64,000 nt of DNA from NCBI RefSeq assembly GCF_017052585.1, contig NZ_JAFFHZ010000001.1:1302001-1366000 (forward strand). The letters run 5' to 3'. Of the stretch, positions 39,262-47,532 are shown piece by piece. A program made the translations under genes and the position numbers. This stretch comes from Paenibacillus apiarius (GTDB lineage: Bacteria > Bacillota > Bacilli > Paenibacillales > Paenibacillaceae). The notes beneath the pieces are model-generated. The model made no database searches and was not told where the DNA came from. It saw nothing but the letters and a program-made list of their open reading frames with translations. Each line of letters opens with the position of its first letter. The first letter of the stretch is position 1.

Positions 39262-41460
39262 ATGAATCAGAGGATACGATTGCGTGTCATCGTTCTCGGT
39301 ATGCTCATGGTATGCGTCTTTATCGTATTAATCATACGCACATTCTGGATTCAGGTCGTAAGCTATGACTTTTACATGGAAAGCAACCTGCGAACCTGGG
39401 CCCGCAGCGAGGTGCTTCAAGCGAAACGAGGCACGATCTATGACCGCAATCACAAGCCTCTGGCACTGGAAGCCTCCGCATACAACCTCGTGCTGTTTCC
39501 GAAGGAGATTGCAGAGCTTAAGCAGGAAGACAAGGTGGCCAGCGGCTTGCATGCTCTCATCGGCAAACCTCGATCCGAACTGGAGGATCTCATCGGGAGA
39601 ACGAAGCAGCAGCAAGTGGAAGTGCGCACGCAAGGCTGGAATATGGATTATACCCAGCTGGAGCGCTTCAAGGAGCAATTCGGCGATTATAATGATTTCG
39701 GCGAATGGCTGCATTTCCCGGACTACGGCATTGGCCTGCTGAAGGCGACGAAGCGTTACTATCCTTATAATGAACTTGCCTCTCATGTTGTCGGCTACAT
39801 GAACAAGGAAGGCGAAGCGATCTCGGGGATTGAAGCGAAATACGACGAGCTTCTCCAAGGTCATGACGGCAGGGTGGAGTTCCTGAAAGACAATCGGGGC
39901 AACCCTGTCCCAAGCGGCAAGGAGACGATCCGTTACCCGACGGATGGGGAATCGGTAACGTTGACGATAGATATAGAAATCCAGCGTTTTCTGAATGATG
40001 CGATGAGGCAAGTGATGGCGGAATGGCGCCCGCTCAAAGCGATGGGCATCGTCATGGATCCGAACACGATGGAGGTGCTCGCCATGAATTCCATGCCGGA
40101 TTTCAATCCAAACAGCTATTGGAAAATTCCAGACATCGGCGCTTTGACGAATCATACAATCCACTTCGGGTACGAGCCCGGCTCCACCTTCAAATTAGTC
40201 ACGCTGGCCGCGGCCATCGAGGAAGGCGTCTTCCGGGCGGAGGATCATTTCAAATCGGGACAAATCAAGGTGCCGGGAAGCCGCCCCATTCACGATGTCA
40301 AAAGGGAAGGATGGGGCTACATCAGTTACCAGGAAGGGCTGGAGAAATCAAGCAATGTCGCCTTTATCAAGCTCGGACTCGAACAGCTCGGGCCGGACAA
40401 GCTTAAAGATTACATAGCCCGCTTCGGCTTCACCCAGCAGACAGGCATCGAATTAAGCAGCGAATCCAAGCCAATCATTGCCTTCGAGCGTCCTTCCGAA
40501 ATCGCCACGGCAACCTTCGGTCAAGGCGGGATCATCGTCAATTCGCTTCAACTCGCCAACGCCTATGCAGCGATTGCAAATGGCGGAACGTGGAAACAGC
40601 CGAGCATCGTCCACGCCCCTGCCACGGCTCGGAACAACGAGCGGCGCATCGTGTCCGCAGCTACGGCCAAAGAAGTAACCGAGCGTTTGGAGAAGGTCAT
40701 TCTCAATGGCACAGGCAAGCCTGCCTACATCGAAGGCTATCGTGTCGCCGGCAAGACGGGGACGGCCCAGATTCCGCAAAAAAAAGGCTATAGCGAGAAA
40801 ACATGGCTCATCTCCTTCGTCGGTTATGCGCCCGCAGACAATCCGAAGGCAGTCGTCGCGATTGTCGTGGATCAGCCGCAAATGAACGGCGACTATACCC
40901 TTGGAGGCCGCGTGGCGATGCCAGCCTTCCGCGATACGATGCTGCGCACGCTGCAGTATATGGGCGTCAAGCCGGACAAGAACGTTGCAGACGGGGCGCA
41001 CACAGCCGATTTTGCCGGGGCCGCGGAGAGCCGGGGCGGGCCGAAGCCGCAAGCAATCGCGGGGAATTACATCTCGCAGGAAGTCAAGGCCGCTATCGCA
41101 TCCATTAGGCAGGAACAGCTCGAGGCGGTCGTCCTTGGCAACGGTTCGAAGGTGCTTGAGCAATATCCGTCAGAGGGGACGTGGCTGTTCATCGAACAAC
41201 CGATCTACTTGGTGACGGACAAGCGCGATCAGGTCAAGCTCCCCTCCCTATCAGGATTGCCATTGCGGGATGCGCTTGCTATCTGTCAATTGCTCGAATG
41301 GAAGGTAGACATCGAGGGAGAAGGCTACGTCGTCAAGCAAGAGGAACAGAATCAGGACGGAAATCGACGTGTAAAGCTGTTTTTGGCATCCGGACACTCG
41401 ATTTATAAGCAACAAAACGCTGAGCGGGCCGCCGCAGAGACAACCGATGTAAAAGAGTGA
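39262..41460 (+). CDS. Class B penicillin-binding protein with PASTA domain
   Basis: The 732-residue protein starts at ATG 39262 after GAGGAGG. It has one N-terminal membrane anchor (VIVLGMLMVCVFIVLIIRTF), a PBP dimerisation region (about 50-230) and the transpeptidase domain with STFK in EPGSTFKLVTLA, the second motif in EKSSNVAF and KTGTAQ in GKTGTAQIPQKK. A C-terminal PASTA domain (LPSLSGLPLRDALAICQLLE) closes it. This is the PbpB/SpoVD type, which cross-links septal or spore peptidoglycan. Neighbouring division genes are absent here, so it is probably a paralogue rather than the dcw-cluster pbpB. Confidence 0.9.
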   Translation: MNQRIRLRVIVLGMLMVCVFIVLIIRTFWIQVVSYDFYMESNLRTWARSEVLQAKRGTIYDRNHKPLALEASAYNLVLFPKEIAELKQEDKVASGLHALIGKPRSELEDLIGRTKQQQVEVRTQGWNMDYTQLERFKEQFGDYNDFGEWLHFPDYGIGLLKATKRYYPYNELASHVVGYMNKEGEAISGIEAKYDELLQGHDGRVEFLKDNRGNPVPSGKETIRYPTDGESVTLTIDIEIQRFLNDAMRQVMAEWRPLKAMGIVMDPNTMEVLAMNSMPDFNPNSYWKIPDIGALTNHTIHFGYEPGSTFKLVTLAAAIEEGVFRAEDHFKSGQIKVPGSRPIHDVKREGWGYISYQEGLEKSSNVAFIKLGLEQLGPDKLKDYIARFGFTQQTGIELSSESKPIIAFERPSEIATATFGQGGIIVNSLQLANAYAAIANGGTWKQPSIVHAPATARNNERRIVSAATAKEVTERLEKVILNGTGKPAYIEGYRVAGKTGTAQIPQKKGYSEKTWLISFVGYAPADNPKAVVAIVVDQPQMNGDYTLGGRVAMPAFRDTMLRTLQYMGVKPDKNVADGAHTADFAGAAESRGGPKPQAIAGNYISQEVKAAIASIRQEQLEAVVLGNGSKVLEQYPSEGTWLFIEQPIYLVTDKRDQVKLPSLSGLPLRDALAICQLLEWKVDIEGEGYVVKQEEQNQDGNRRVKLFLASGHSIYKQQNAERAAAETTDVKE

Positions 41461-41546
41461 CGAAATATAAAAGGTATGTTTGGAGAGATAATTGAATAGA
41501 GTGCAATAGAGAGTAAACTTGCAGTTGACGCTAAAGCCGAGGTGAT

Positions 41547-42650
41547 ATGATGAAACGGCGTTGGTGGAAGGGAAGAATGACGTTGCTTGTCATCCGCGAC
41601 GCGGAACAGACGGTCAGACAATTGAACATGTCGAAAATGCTGATCGTCTCCGTTCCGATTGCCGCTGTATTGTCCATATCCGGTCTTATTTTAAGCATGC
41701 AGTGGAAATCTGCCGCTCATATTCGCGATTTGGAAGGCCAGCTCTCCAATCAATCAGCAGCGCTGGATATTACCGTAAAGGACAAAGATGAAGCGATTCG
41801 CCTGCTTCAGAACGAGATCGTGCGCCTATCCTCGGAGACTCAATCCGTCAAGGCCCGCGTCAAGCAGATGAGCGAGCTGGAACTGCAGATGCAGCAGTTC
41901 GTCGAAGGCTATATCAACGTCCCCGAGGATACGAACAGCCCGTCAACCTACACGGCTCAGCACACCGCCTGGAACGAACGCGTTCAAGTCGGCGGCGAGG
42001 CGCGCAAGGTGCGATCCGAGCAAATCATCGATCTTGCCCATCGTTCCAGCTTCGATCTGGAACAGGTTCGCCGCATGCTCGCAACCGTACAGAGAAGCGC
42101 TCCCGCCACACTGAAGCAGGCGCTGACGAAGCAAACGACGATTGCCGGAACGCCGTCCATCTGGCCGACGACGTCACGCCGCATCACATCCAGCTTCGGA
42201 TACCGGCAGGACCCGCTTAATGGGCGGGCCGCCTTCCATGCAGGCATCGACATCGGCGGCGAGATGGGCGACCCGGTGTATGCCGCCGCCGATGGCGAGG
42301 TCACTGAAGCCGGATTCAATTCAGGCCGCGGCAACTATATTATCGTCCGCCACGTGAATCAGCTGGAAACTTGGTATATGCATTTGCAGCGTATCGATGT
42401 CAAGGCGGGAGAGCGCGTGGCGAAAGGGGATGAAATCGCAAAGGTCGGCACTACGGGGCGCAGCACCGGCCCTCACCTTCACTTCCAGATTGTGCAGAAA
42501 AGCGAGCCGATTGATCCGCTTCCGTTCGTAGGGAACGCCCCGTCCGTCAAATCCGCTGCTTCTTCCCCCCTCCAGCCATCACCGTCACACCGCCGGCCTC
42601 TCCTGCCGAAGAATCCGCAGCTGGCGTCAGGCAGCAGAGAGAAATATTAA
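41547..42650 (+). CDS. M23 family peptidase with membrane anchor and coiled coil
   Basis: The 367-residue protein has a membrane segment near residues 30-50 (LIVSVPIAAVLSISGLILSM) and a coiled coil (about 55-115; LEGQLSNQSAALDI). A C-terminal M23 endopeptidase domain (about 225-335) carries HAGIDIGGEMGDPV and GPHLHFQI, the zinc and catalytic residues. It should cut peptide cross-bridges or regulate wall remodelling. It begins at the ATG pair 41547/41550 after GAGGTGAT. The bactofilin gene follows after 28 bp, a common pairing in which a bactofilin scaffold localises an M23 enzyme. Confidence 0.92.
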   Translation: MMKRRWWKGRMTLLVIRDAEQTVRQLNMSKMLIVSVPIAAVLSISGLILSMQWKSAAHIRDLEGQLSNQSAALDITVKDKDEAIRLLQNEIVRLSSETQSVKARVKQMSELELQMQQFVEGYINVPEDTNSPSTYTAQHTAWNERVQVGGEARKVRSEQIIDLAHRSSFDLEQVRRMLATVQRSAPATLKQALTKQTTIAGTPSIWPTTSRRITSSFGYRQDPLNGRAAFHAGIDIGGEMGDPVYAAADGEVTEAGFNSGRGNYIIVRHVNQLETWYMHLQRIDVKAGERVAKGDEIAKVGTTGRSTGPHLHFQIVQKSEPIDPLPFVGNAPSVKSAASSPLQPSPSHRRPLLPKNPQLASGSREKY

Positions 42651-42678
42651 CTGCGCTTTATAAGGAGGTTGTACACGC

Positions 42679-43131
42679 ATGTTCCGTCGTCGCGCAAAGT
42701 ATCAGCCGCAACAAACCGATACTTTTATCGGGCATGGTGCAGAATTCGAGGGTAACATCTGCTGTGAATCCAATATCCGTATTGACGGGAAATTCAAAGG
42801 AGAAATCATAAGCAGCGGCTCCATCACGATCGGCGATCGCGGTGAAGCGCATTCCACGCTATCTGCCGGCTTGATTGTCATTGCCGGCACCGTCGTCGGC
42901 GACATACATGCTTCTGGCAAGCTGCTTATTACGTCAACCGGTAAAGTATGCGGCAATTGCGAATCCGCGGTGCTCGTCATCGAAGAAGGCGGTATATTGA
43001 ACGGAACCAGCCTCGTAGAGCAGCCGGCCCCTGCTGAAGGTCATTCGGGTGCTCACAAAGAAAAACCAAAGGAGAAAGGGAGCGATTCGGAAAGCGAAGA
43101 GAAAAAGGTGAACGAGAAGCAAGCGGGGTAG
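42679..43131 (+). CDS. Bactofilin
   Basis: The 150-residue protein follows AAGGAGG. It has the bactofilin beta-helix core (about 20-105): TFIGHGAEFEGNICCESNIR, IDGKFKGEIISSGSITIGDR and GLIVIAGTVVGDIHASGKLL. A charged tail ends NEKQAG. Bactofilins polymerise without nucleotide into scaffolds at the membrane and often localise cell-wall enzymes, here the M23 peptidase upstream. The stop codon lies in the loop of a 15-bp hairpin. Confidence 0.93.
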   Translation: MFRRRAKYQPQQTDTFIGHGAEFEGNICCESNIRIDGKFKGEIISSGSITIGDRGEAHSTLSAGLIVIAGTVVGDIHASGKLLITSTGKVCGNCESAVLVIEEGGILNGTSLVEQPAPAEGHSGAHKEKPKEKGSDSESEEKKVNEKQAG

Positions 43132-43147
43132 CGCTTGCTTCTCGTTC
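43110..43147 (-). terminator. 15-bp perfect hairpin spanning the bactofilin stop codon
   Basis: GAACGAGAAGCAAGC and its complement pair around an 8-nt loop containing the bactofilin TAG. On the minus strand the stem is followed by ACCTTTTTC, so it can terminate the small zinc-ribbon-like gene on that strand. On the plus strand no T-run follows. Confidence 0.65.
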
Positions 43148-43167
43148 CATATATAGAGGAAGGAGAA

Positions 43168-43401
43168 TTACCGATTGGAAGCTGCATAGTTCGGACAGCC
43201 GTATGACCTTTCCGTCATAACCGCCCTCCATAGCATTTGTAACGGTGTATAGGCTCCTATGCAGGGTTGGCACGCGCCTAAAGGTGTGCGTCCGTAATAA
43301 AATCCTGTGCGAAAATGCAGCATGGAAGGTTCCTCAGCGAGCATTTGCCCACACCCGATACAATATATCGCTTGCTCCGTTTGCCGCACGTCCGTCTTCA
43401 T
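43168..43401 (-). CDS. Small Cys-rich protein of 77 residues
   Basis: ATG 43401 (MKTDVRQTEQAIYCIGCGQM) follows GGGGAG by 8 nt; the frame continues upstream without a site. The protein has two Cys pairs, CIGC and CQPC, spaced about 30 residues apart, as in zinc-binding ribbons. The rest is RTGFYYGRTPLGA between them and a C-terminal part ending YAASNR. I do not recognise the family. It is convergent with the bactofilin gene. Confidence 0.5.
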   Translation of the reverse strand: MKTDVRQTEQAIYCIGCGQMLAEEPSMLHFRTGFYYGRTPLGACQPCIGAYTPLQMLWRAVMTERSYGCPNYAASNR

Positions 43402-43482
43402 TAGGCACTCCCCTTTACATCGATTGTCCGCTTTCAACGTTACAATTCGTATCACAAATGTAAGGTATTGCGAATACATTTG

Positions 43483-44241
43483 TCAAGATGTATCATCCAA
43501 ATTTTTATAATTTTTTTGTCTCACCCACTGCTTCTCCCGCTCATCGACAAGCAAATAATAAATTCCGCCAATTTTCGCGCCCTGTCCTTGCAATGTGTCA
43601 TGCTCCACATTATCAATCTCTGAATGCGTTCGCTACATCCACGCCATCGAGCTCGTCGATGATGGCCGTAAAGCCTTCCATATTCGTCTTTACATAATAG
43701 TGGACGGGCGCCTGAAGCAGCTGCTCCACGGTCGCGGCGGTCATCGGCACGCCCCGAAGGCATAAGCGTGATTGATTTTATCCACTGTGCCTGTCCCCTC
43801 AATCCGCGTGCGCGTCTCCCGCGGAATGCTCAGAATGGATGCCGCTCCCCGCTTCGGTTGAACGGTAACGAACGCAAGCGTGTCCGCGCGGCCGCGATCG
43901 CCTTCCCGTTCATCGACCCCGATGATGAGCAGCGTGAACGGATCCTGGGCGGATAAATCGGGCATACCGCCGTCATGCACGGGTAACGGCGCTTGGCTGC
44001 GGCCGGCATCCGTACCTGCGGACGGCTTCGGGCTGACCGTCCGACCGGAATTTACCCCAGCGGATGCCGGAAACGACGGCCTCTCGCGGGAAGGAAGCGG
44101 CTCATACATGGAATCGGCCGTCTCTTTGAGCGCGTTCCACACCGTAATGCACCCTGCCGCCCCGGCAATGAGAAGGCTGCCGAGCAACACAAAGGCGGCC
44201 TTATGCCAAGGCCGCCAACGCTTCCATATTTGCTTCATCAT
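43483..44241 (-). pseudogene. LytR-CpsA-Psr (LCP) protein gene, frameshifted and internally deleted
   Basis: ATG 44241 follows GGAGGGTTT. The first part is a normal LCP start: membrane segment (AAFVLLGSLLIAGAAGCITV), then DPFTLLIIGVDEREGDRGRA and IPRETRTRIEGTGTVDKINH. At AYAFG a single base is missing in a G-run, so the frame ends 3 codons later. In the next frame VPMTAATVEQLLQAPVHYYV and TNMEGFTAIIDELDGVDV continue. After a loss of the central region, the original frame returns with the LCP C-terminus (LQGQGAKIGGIYYLLVDERE). LCP enzymes attach glycopolymers to peptidoglycan, so its loss beside an exopolysaccharide locus is notable. Confidence 0.85.
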
Positions 44242-44266
44242 AAACCCTCCGGGCACAGATATGTTT

Positions 44267-45160
44267 TTACGCCTTCCCGTTGCGATCCCCGAGCGTCTGC
44301 TCCAAGCACTCCTCCACGAAATGCCGCAGCGCCTCCGACCAATGCCGCAGCAAGGGAAATCCATTCAACCGCAGCGCCATTGGCTCGAGCACCGAATATT
44401 CCGGACGGCGCGCCGGACGCGGGTATTGCGATGTTCCGACAGGGCGCACCATCGTGGCCAAGCCTGCTTCCGACACTATGGCGGAAGCGAACGTATGCCA
44501 TGAGCACCTGCCGCTATTCGTTATATGATAGGTACCGTACTTATCGGTCGCGAGCAGCCGCAAGATCGCCTCTGACAAATCAAGCGTATAGGTAGGACAG
44601 CCGACTTGATCGTGAACGACCTGCAGCTCTGATTCGGTCTGCGCCTTGCGGATTATCGCCTTTACAAAGTTCTCCCCATAAGCCCCGAACACCCACGAGG
44701 TGCGGACGATAAATGCACGGGAATGATGCTGGCGCACGAATTGCTCCCCTTCCCACTTGGAGCGCCCATACCTGTTTATCGGACGCACTGGGTCGAACTC
44801 GTTGTACGGCCGCGACGCCCGTCCGTCAAATACATAATCGGTGCTAATATACACGAGCCGCGCCCCGGCTTGCGCCGCGGCTGCCGCGACATTGCGGGTG
44901 CCATACGCATTTATCCGGTAAGCGGTATCCGGATCTCCTTCCGCATCATCTACCTTCGTGTAAGCTCCGGCGTGAATGACATGCGCCGGGCGCTCCCGCA
45001 GCATCACGTCCATCACTTGCTCCGCATCCGTAATGTCGAGTTCATCCCGTCCGTATCCAATCGCCTCGATCCCCTTCCGCTGAAGGAGAGCCATCATTTC
45101 AGCGCCGAGTTGTCCTTTGGCGCCAGTCACAAGTATCGAACCGGCAGCACAATTCATCAT
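44267..45160 (-). CDS. rfbD: dTDP-4-dehydrorhamnose reductase
   Basis: The 297-residue extended short-chain dehydrogenase begins with the NADPH-binding motif LVTGAKGQLGAEMMALL. It has YISTDYVFDG, the catalytic YGRSKWEGE (Tyr and Lys) and the family stretch RTSWVFGAYGENFVKAII. It makes dTDP-L-rhamnose, the last step of the pathway. Its ATG overlaps the rfbC stop (ATGATGA), so the two are translationally coupled. rfbA and rfbB are not in the window. Confidence 0.93.
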   Translation of the reverse strand: MMNCAAGSILVTGAKGQLGAEMMALLQRKGIEAIGYGRDELDITDAEQVMDVMLRERPAHVIHAGAYTKVDDAEGDPDTAYRINAYGTRNVAAAAAQAGARLVYISTDYVFDGRASRPYNEFDPVRPINRYGRSKWEGEQFVRQHHSRAFIVRTSWVFGAYGENFVKAIIRKAQTESELQVVHDQVGCPTYTLDLSEAILRLLATDKYGTYHITNSGRCSWHTFASAIVSEAGLATMVRPVGTSQYPRPARRPEYSVLEPMALRLNGFPLLRHWSEALRHFVEECLEQTLGDRNGKA

Positions 45161-45756
45161 CGGCGATCGCCTTCAGTTCCAGCTTCCGTGGACGCATGGC
45201 TCGCGCTTAGTACGTTCGGCAGCTCGGCGTCGCATAGCAAGGGATGCTTCCGATCCTTCTCTGACATCATCGGATTCCGGACTGGCCAAGCAATGCCGAT
45301 GGCCGGATCATTCCATATAATGCCTCGATCCAGCTCTGGAGCGTAATACGCGTCTACTTTATAGAGAACCTCCGTATCGGGCGCCAACGTGCAGAACCCA
45401 TGGGCAAAGCCATGCGGAATGAGCAGCTGCCGCTTGTTGGAGGCGCTCAGCTCCACCCCAACCCATTGTCTGAACGTCGCCGAACCCGGGCGAATGTCCA
45501 CCGCGACGTCGTAGATGGCTCCCGCCGCCACCCGTATCAATTTGGCTTGAGCTTGCGGAGGCAATTGATAATGCAGTCCGCGCAGCGTTCCCGTCTGAAC
45601 GGACAATGAATGATTATCCTGCACGAACGAATGCGCGATGCCGAATGGCTCCAATTTCAACGCGTGGTAGCTTTCCATAAAGAAGCCTCGATCATCCTGG
45701 AACACGTCCGGTTCTATAATGAGTACCTCTTTCAATTTCGTACGAGTAACTTTCAT
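45157..45756 (-). CDS. rfbC: dTDP-4-dehydrorhamnose 3,5-epimerase
   Basis: ATG 45756 (MKVTRTKLKEVLIIEPDVFQ) follows AGAGGTG. The 199-residue cupin protein has the catalytic His in LRGLHYQLPPQAQAK, then VGVELSASNKRQLLIPHGFA and HGFCTLAPDTEVLYKV with the Tyr region. It epimerises dTDP-4-keto-6-deoxyglucose before RfbD reduces it. It has an extra C-terminal tail of about 20 residues with Ser, Ala and Glu. A duplicated repeat element lies directly upstream. Confidence 0.93.
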   Translation of the reverse strand: MKVTRTKLKEVLIIEPDVFQDDRGFFMESYHALKLEPFGIAHSFVQDNHSLSVQTGTLRGLHYQLPPQAQAKLIRVAAGAIYDVAVDIRPGSATFRQWVGVELSASNKRQLLIPHGFAHGFCTLAPDTEVLYKVDAYYAPELDRGIIWNDPAIGIAWPVRNPMMSEKDRKHPLLCDAELPNVLSASHASTEAGTEGDRR

Positions 45757-45817
45757 TCTTTCACCTCTTTGCGGTAACTCACAATATTGATTATCATATG
45801 CTTGCACCACAAAAAGG

Positions 45818-46065
45818 TGTTCTTTAAGAGGTTGTTCAAAGTCCCCTTTTGATCACGAGGCATCCCAAGATGTTACTCTGCATCGAATCCTGCATTCACC
45901 CTCGAAGTCCGGTGCTCATGTAGTCTCGCCTACACTCCGCTCCTCCTTCTTCGGGTTCTTGCAACCTTCTCGGTGCTGAAAAGTGGTATTTTTGAACATG
46001 TTCTCTAAGAGTTGTTCAAAGTCCCCTTTTGATCACGAGGCATCCCAAGAAGCTATTCGGCATCT
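45818..46065. repeat. Direct repeat and MITE-like element, one full and one partial copy
   Basis: A 52-53 bp stretch (TGTTCTTTAAGAGGTTGTTC... CATCCCAAGA) at 45818-45870 recurs almost unchanged at 45999-46050, about 180 bp apart. The first copy forms a unit with imperfect terminal inverted repeats: TGTTCAAAGTCCCCTTTTGA on the left, and the complement of the right end (45969-45998) reads TGTTCAAAAATACCACTTTT. The second copy has lost its right end and stops within 5 bp of the next gene's stop codon. There is no coding capacity, which suggests a non-autonomous element. Confidence 0.7.
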
Positions 46066-46069
46066 GGCT

Positions 46070-47476
46070 CTATACGTTTTCGATGGGGATCACCACATTC
46101 GATTCTTCATTTCCAGCCCGAGTAATGACCGTCCCTTCATTTCCTAGATGCTGCAGCCAACCGGTGGACAGCGGCTTGCGCAGCGCCACTTGATTGTGGC
46201 GTATCCATATTTGCGCATTGTCCTTAAGCTCTCTGACTTGAACGGCAATTTGCGCCGTTTCGCTCCATGCGTTCGTAATCGAGTTATGCTCCACAAATAT
46301 ATGATTGAGAGGCTCGCCAAGACCGTTAATATCGATCCCTGTCAGTTGCGTGGAATTTTTAGTCAAGTCGTTCAATCCGAAATCCATGATGGCATTTTGC
46401 TTAAAATACAACCTTTTCTGCGTCCCCAGTATACGAATCCCGGTGTGACACTGCATAATTACATTGTTAGTGAAGCTCACGTCGTAATTTCCCCGCTGGT
46501 TAGGCGCATAGGCTTCAATGCCCACTACATTGTTTTGCACGACATTTTCGGACACGATACCGTTGTTCGCATAATTGAACAGCATAATTCCCGCATTTTG
46601 TCCGCCGCCTTTGCATTGATTATTGGAGACCAGGAACCGCTCGGCGCGATGCGACACGTCTTGACCGTCCCCGAACCCCTGAATCGAGATGTCCGATTGA
46701 TTGTTGTACGACAGCGTATTGCAGCTTACAGTAGCTCGCTTTGCCCCGCAAATACGGATCCCGTGCTGCGCGCATTCGGCAACCGTACAACCTAACACAA
46801 CAGCGCCATCGGCACGAATGACTTCGATGCCCGAGCCTTCGACTACTTGCGACACCTCGCAAAAAAGCGCCTTGCAGTCTTCCGTTACGCCTTTATGATC
46901 GAATCCGATTCGTATCCCGGTATTATCGCAGTTGAAGGCCTGACAGTGCTCCAACACGACGTGTTTGCCTGACATGACGTTGATCCCGTGACTTTCCCCT
47001 TCTCCGGGATTGAGCACATCGCGGATTTGAATGTGCCCTACGTAAGCCTGATTCGCATCGATAATGCGAATGCCGTCTTTCCCCCGCGCCTTCATCCGAA
47101 TTATAGACAGCGCCTTCCCGTCTCCAATAAGTGACGTGTTTCCTTTTAGCTGCAGCGTGTTGGAGATGACATATGTGCCTTTCGGCACATATACGACACT
47201 GCCTTCGGCTTGTTTCAGCGCCTTTTGAAAGGCTGCGGTATCATCTGTTTTATTGTTTCCTTTGGCTCCGAACGATTTTACATTCAGCCAATTGGTCTTT
47301 GCACCGGAAGCTGCCGCCGCGGCAGCGCTCGCCACCTCACCGTCCCCATGGCCGATGTCCAGCTCCCTCGACAGCCAGTTGCCGCCTGCCATTCCGATCC
47401 CGAACGTGCCCAATGCAGCGAGCAGCGCCCTCCGATCCATTTTCCGATTCCAGCCGTTTGGGTTGCGGTTATTCAT
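46070..47476 (-). CDS. Tat-exported right-handed beta-helix protein (pectate lyase 3-like)
   Basis: The 468-residue protein has a twin-arginine type signal: KMDRRALLAALGTFGIGMAG, with RR before a hydrophobic stretch and a basic n-region. The mature part starts LNVKSFGAKGNNKTDDTAAF, the usual start of pectate-lyase-superfamily-3 beta-helix enzymes, followed by VVYVPKGTYVISNTLQLKGN and many beta-helix coils (FNCDNTGIRIGF, YNNQSDISIQG, VSENVVQNNVVGIEAY). It is probably a surface polysaccharide lyase or epimerase acting on the uronate polymer of this locus. The C-terminus ends just inside the repeat element. Confidence 0.8.
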   Translation of the reverse strand: MNNRNPNGWNRKMDRRALLAALGTFGIGMAGGNWLSRELDIGHGDGEVASAAAAAASGAKTNWLNVKSFGAKGNNKTDDTAAFQKALKQAEGSVVYVPKGTYVISNTLQLKGNTSLIGDGKALSIIRMKARGKDGIRIIDANQAYVGHIQIRDVLNPGEGESHGINVMSGKHVVLEHCQAFNCDNTGIRIGFDHKGVTEDCKALFCEVSQVVEGSGIEVIRADGAVVLGCTVAECAQHGIRICGAKRATVSCNTLSYNNQSDISIQGFGDGQDVSHRAERFLVSNNQCKGGGQNAGIMLFNYANNGIVSENVVQNNVVGIEAYAPNQRGNYDVSFTNNVIMQCHTGIRILGTQKRLYFKQNAIMDFGLNDLTKNSTQLTGIDINGLGEPLNHIFVEHNSITNAWSETAQIAVQVRELKDNAQIWIRHNQVALRKPLSTGWLQHLGNEGTVITRAGNEESNVVIPIENV

Positions 47477-47532
47477 CTGCGATCTCCTTTGTATCTATAT
47501 AAGTTGAACGATTCACACAGGTTGGAAATGTG

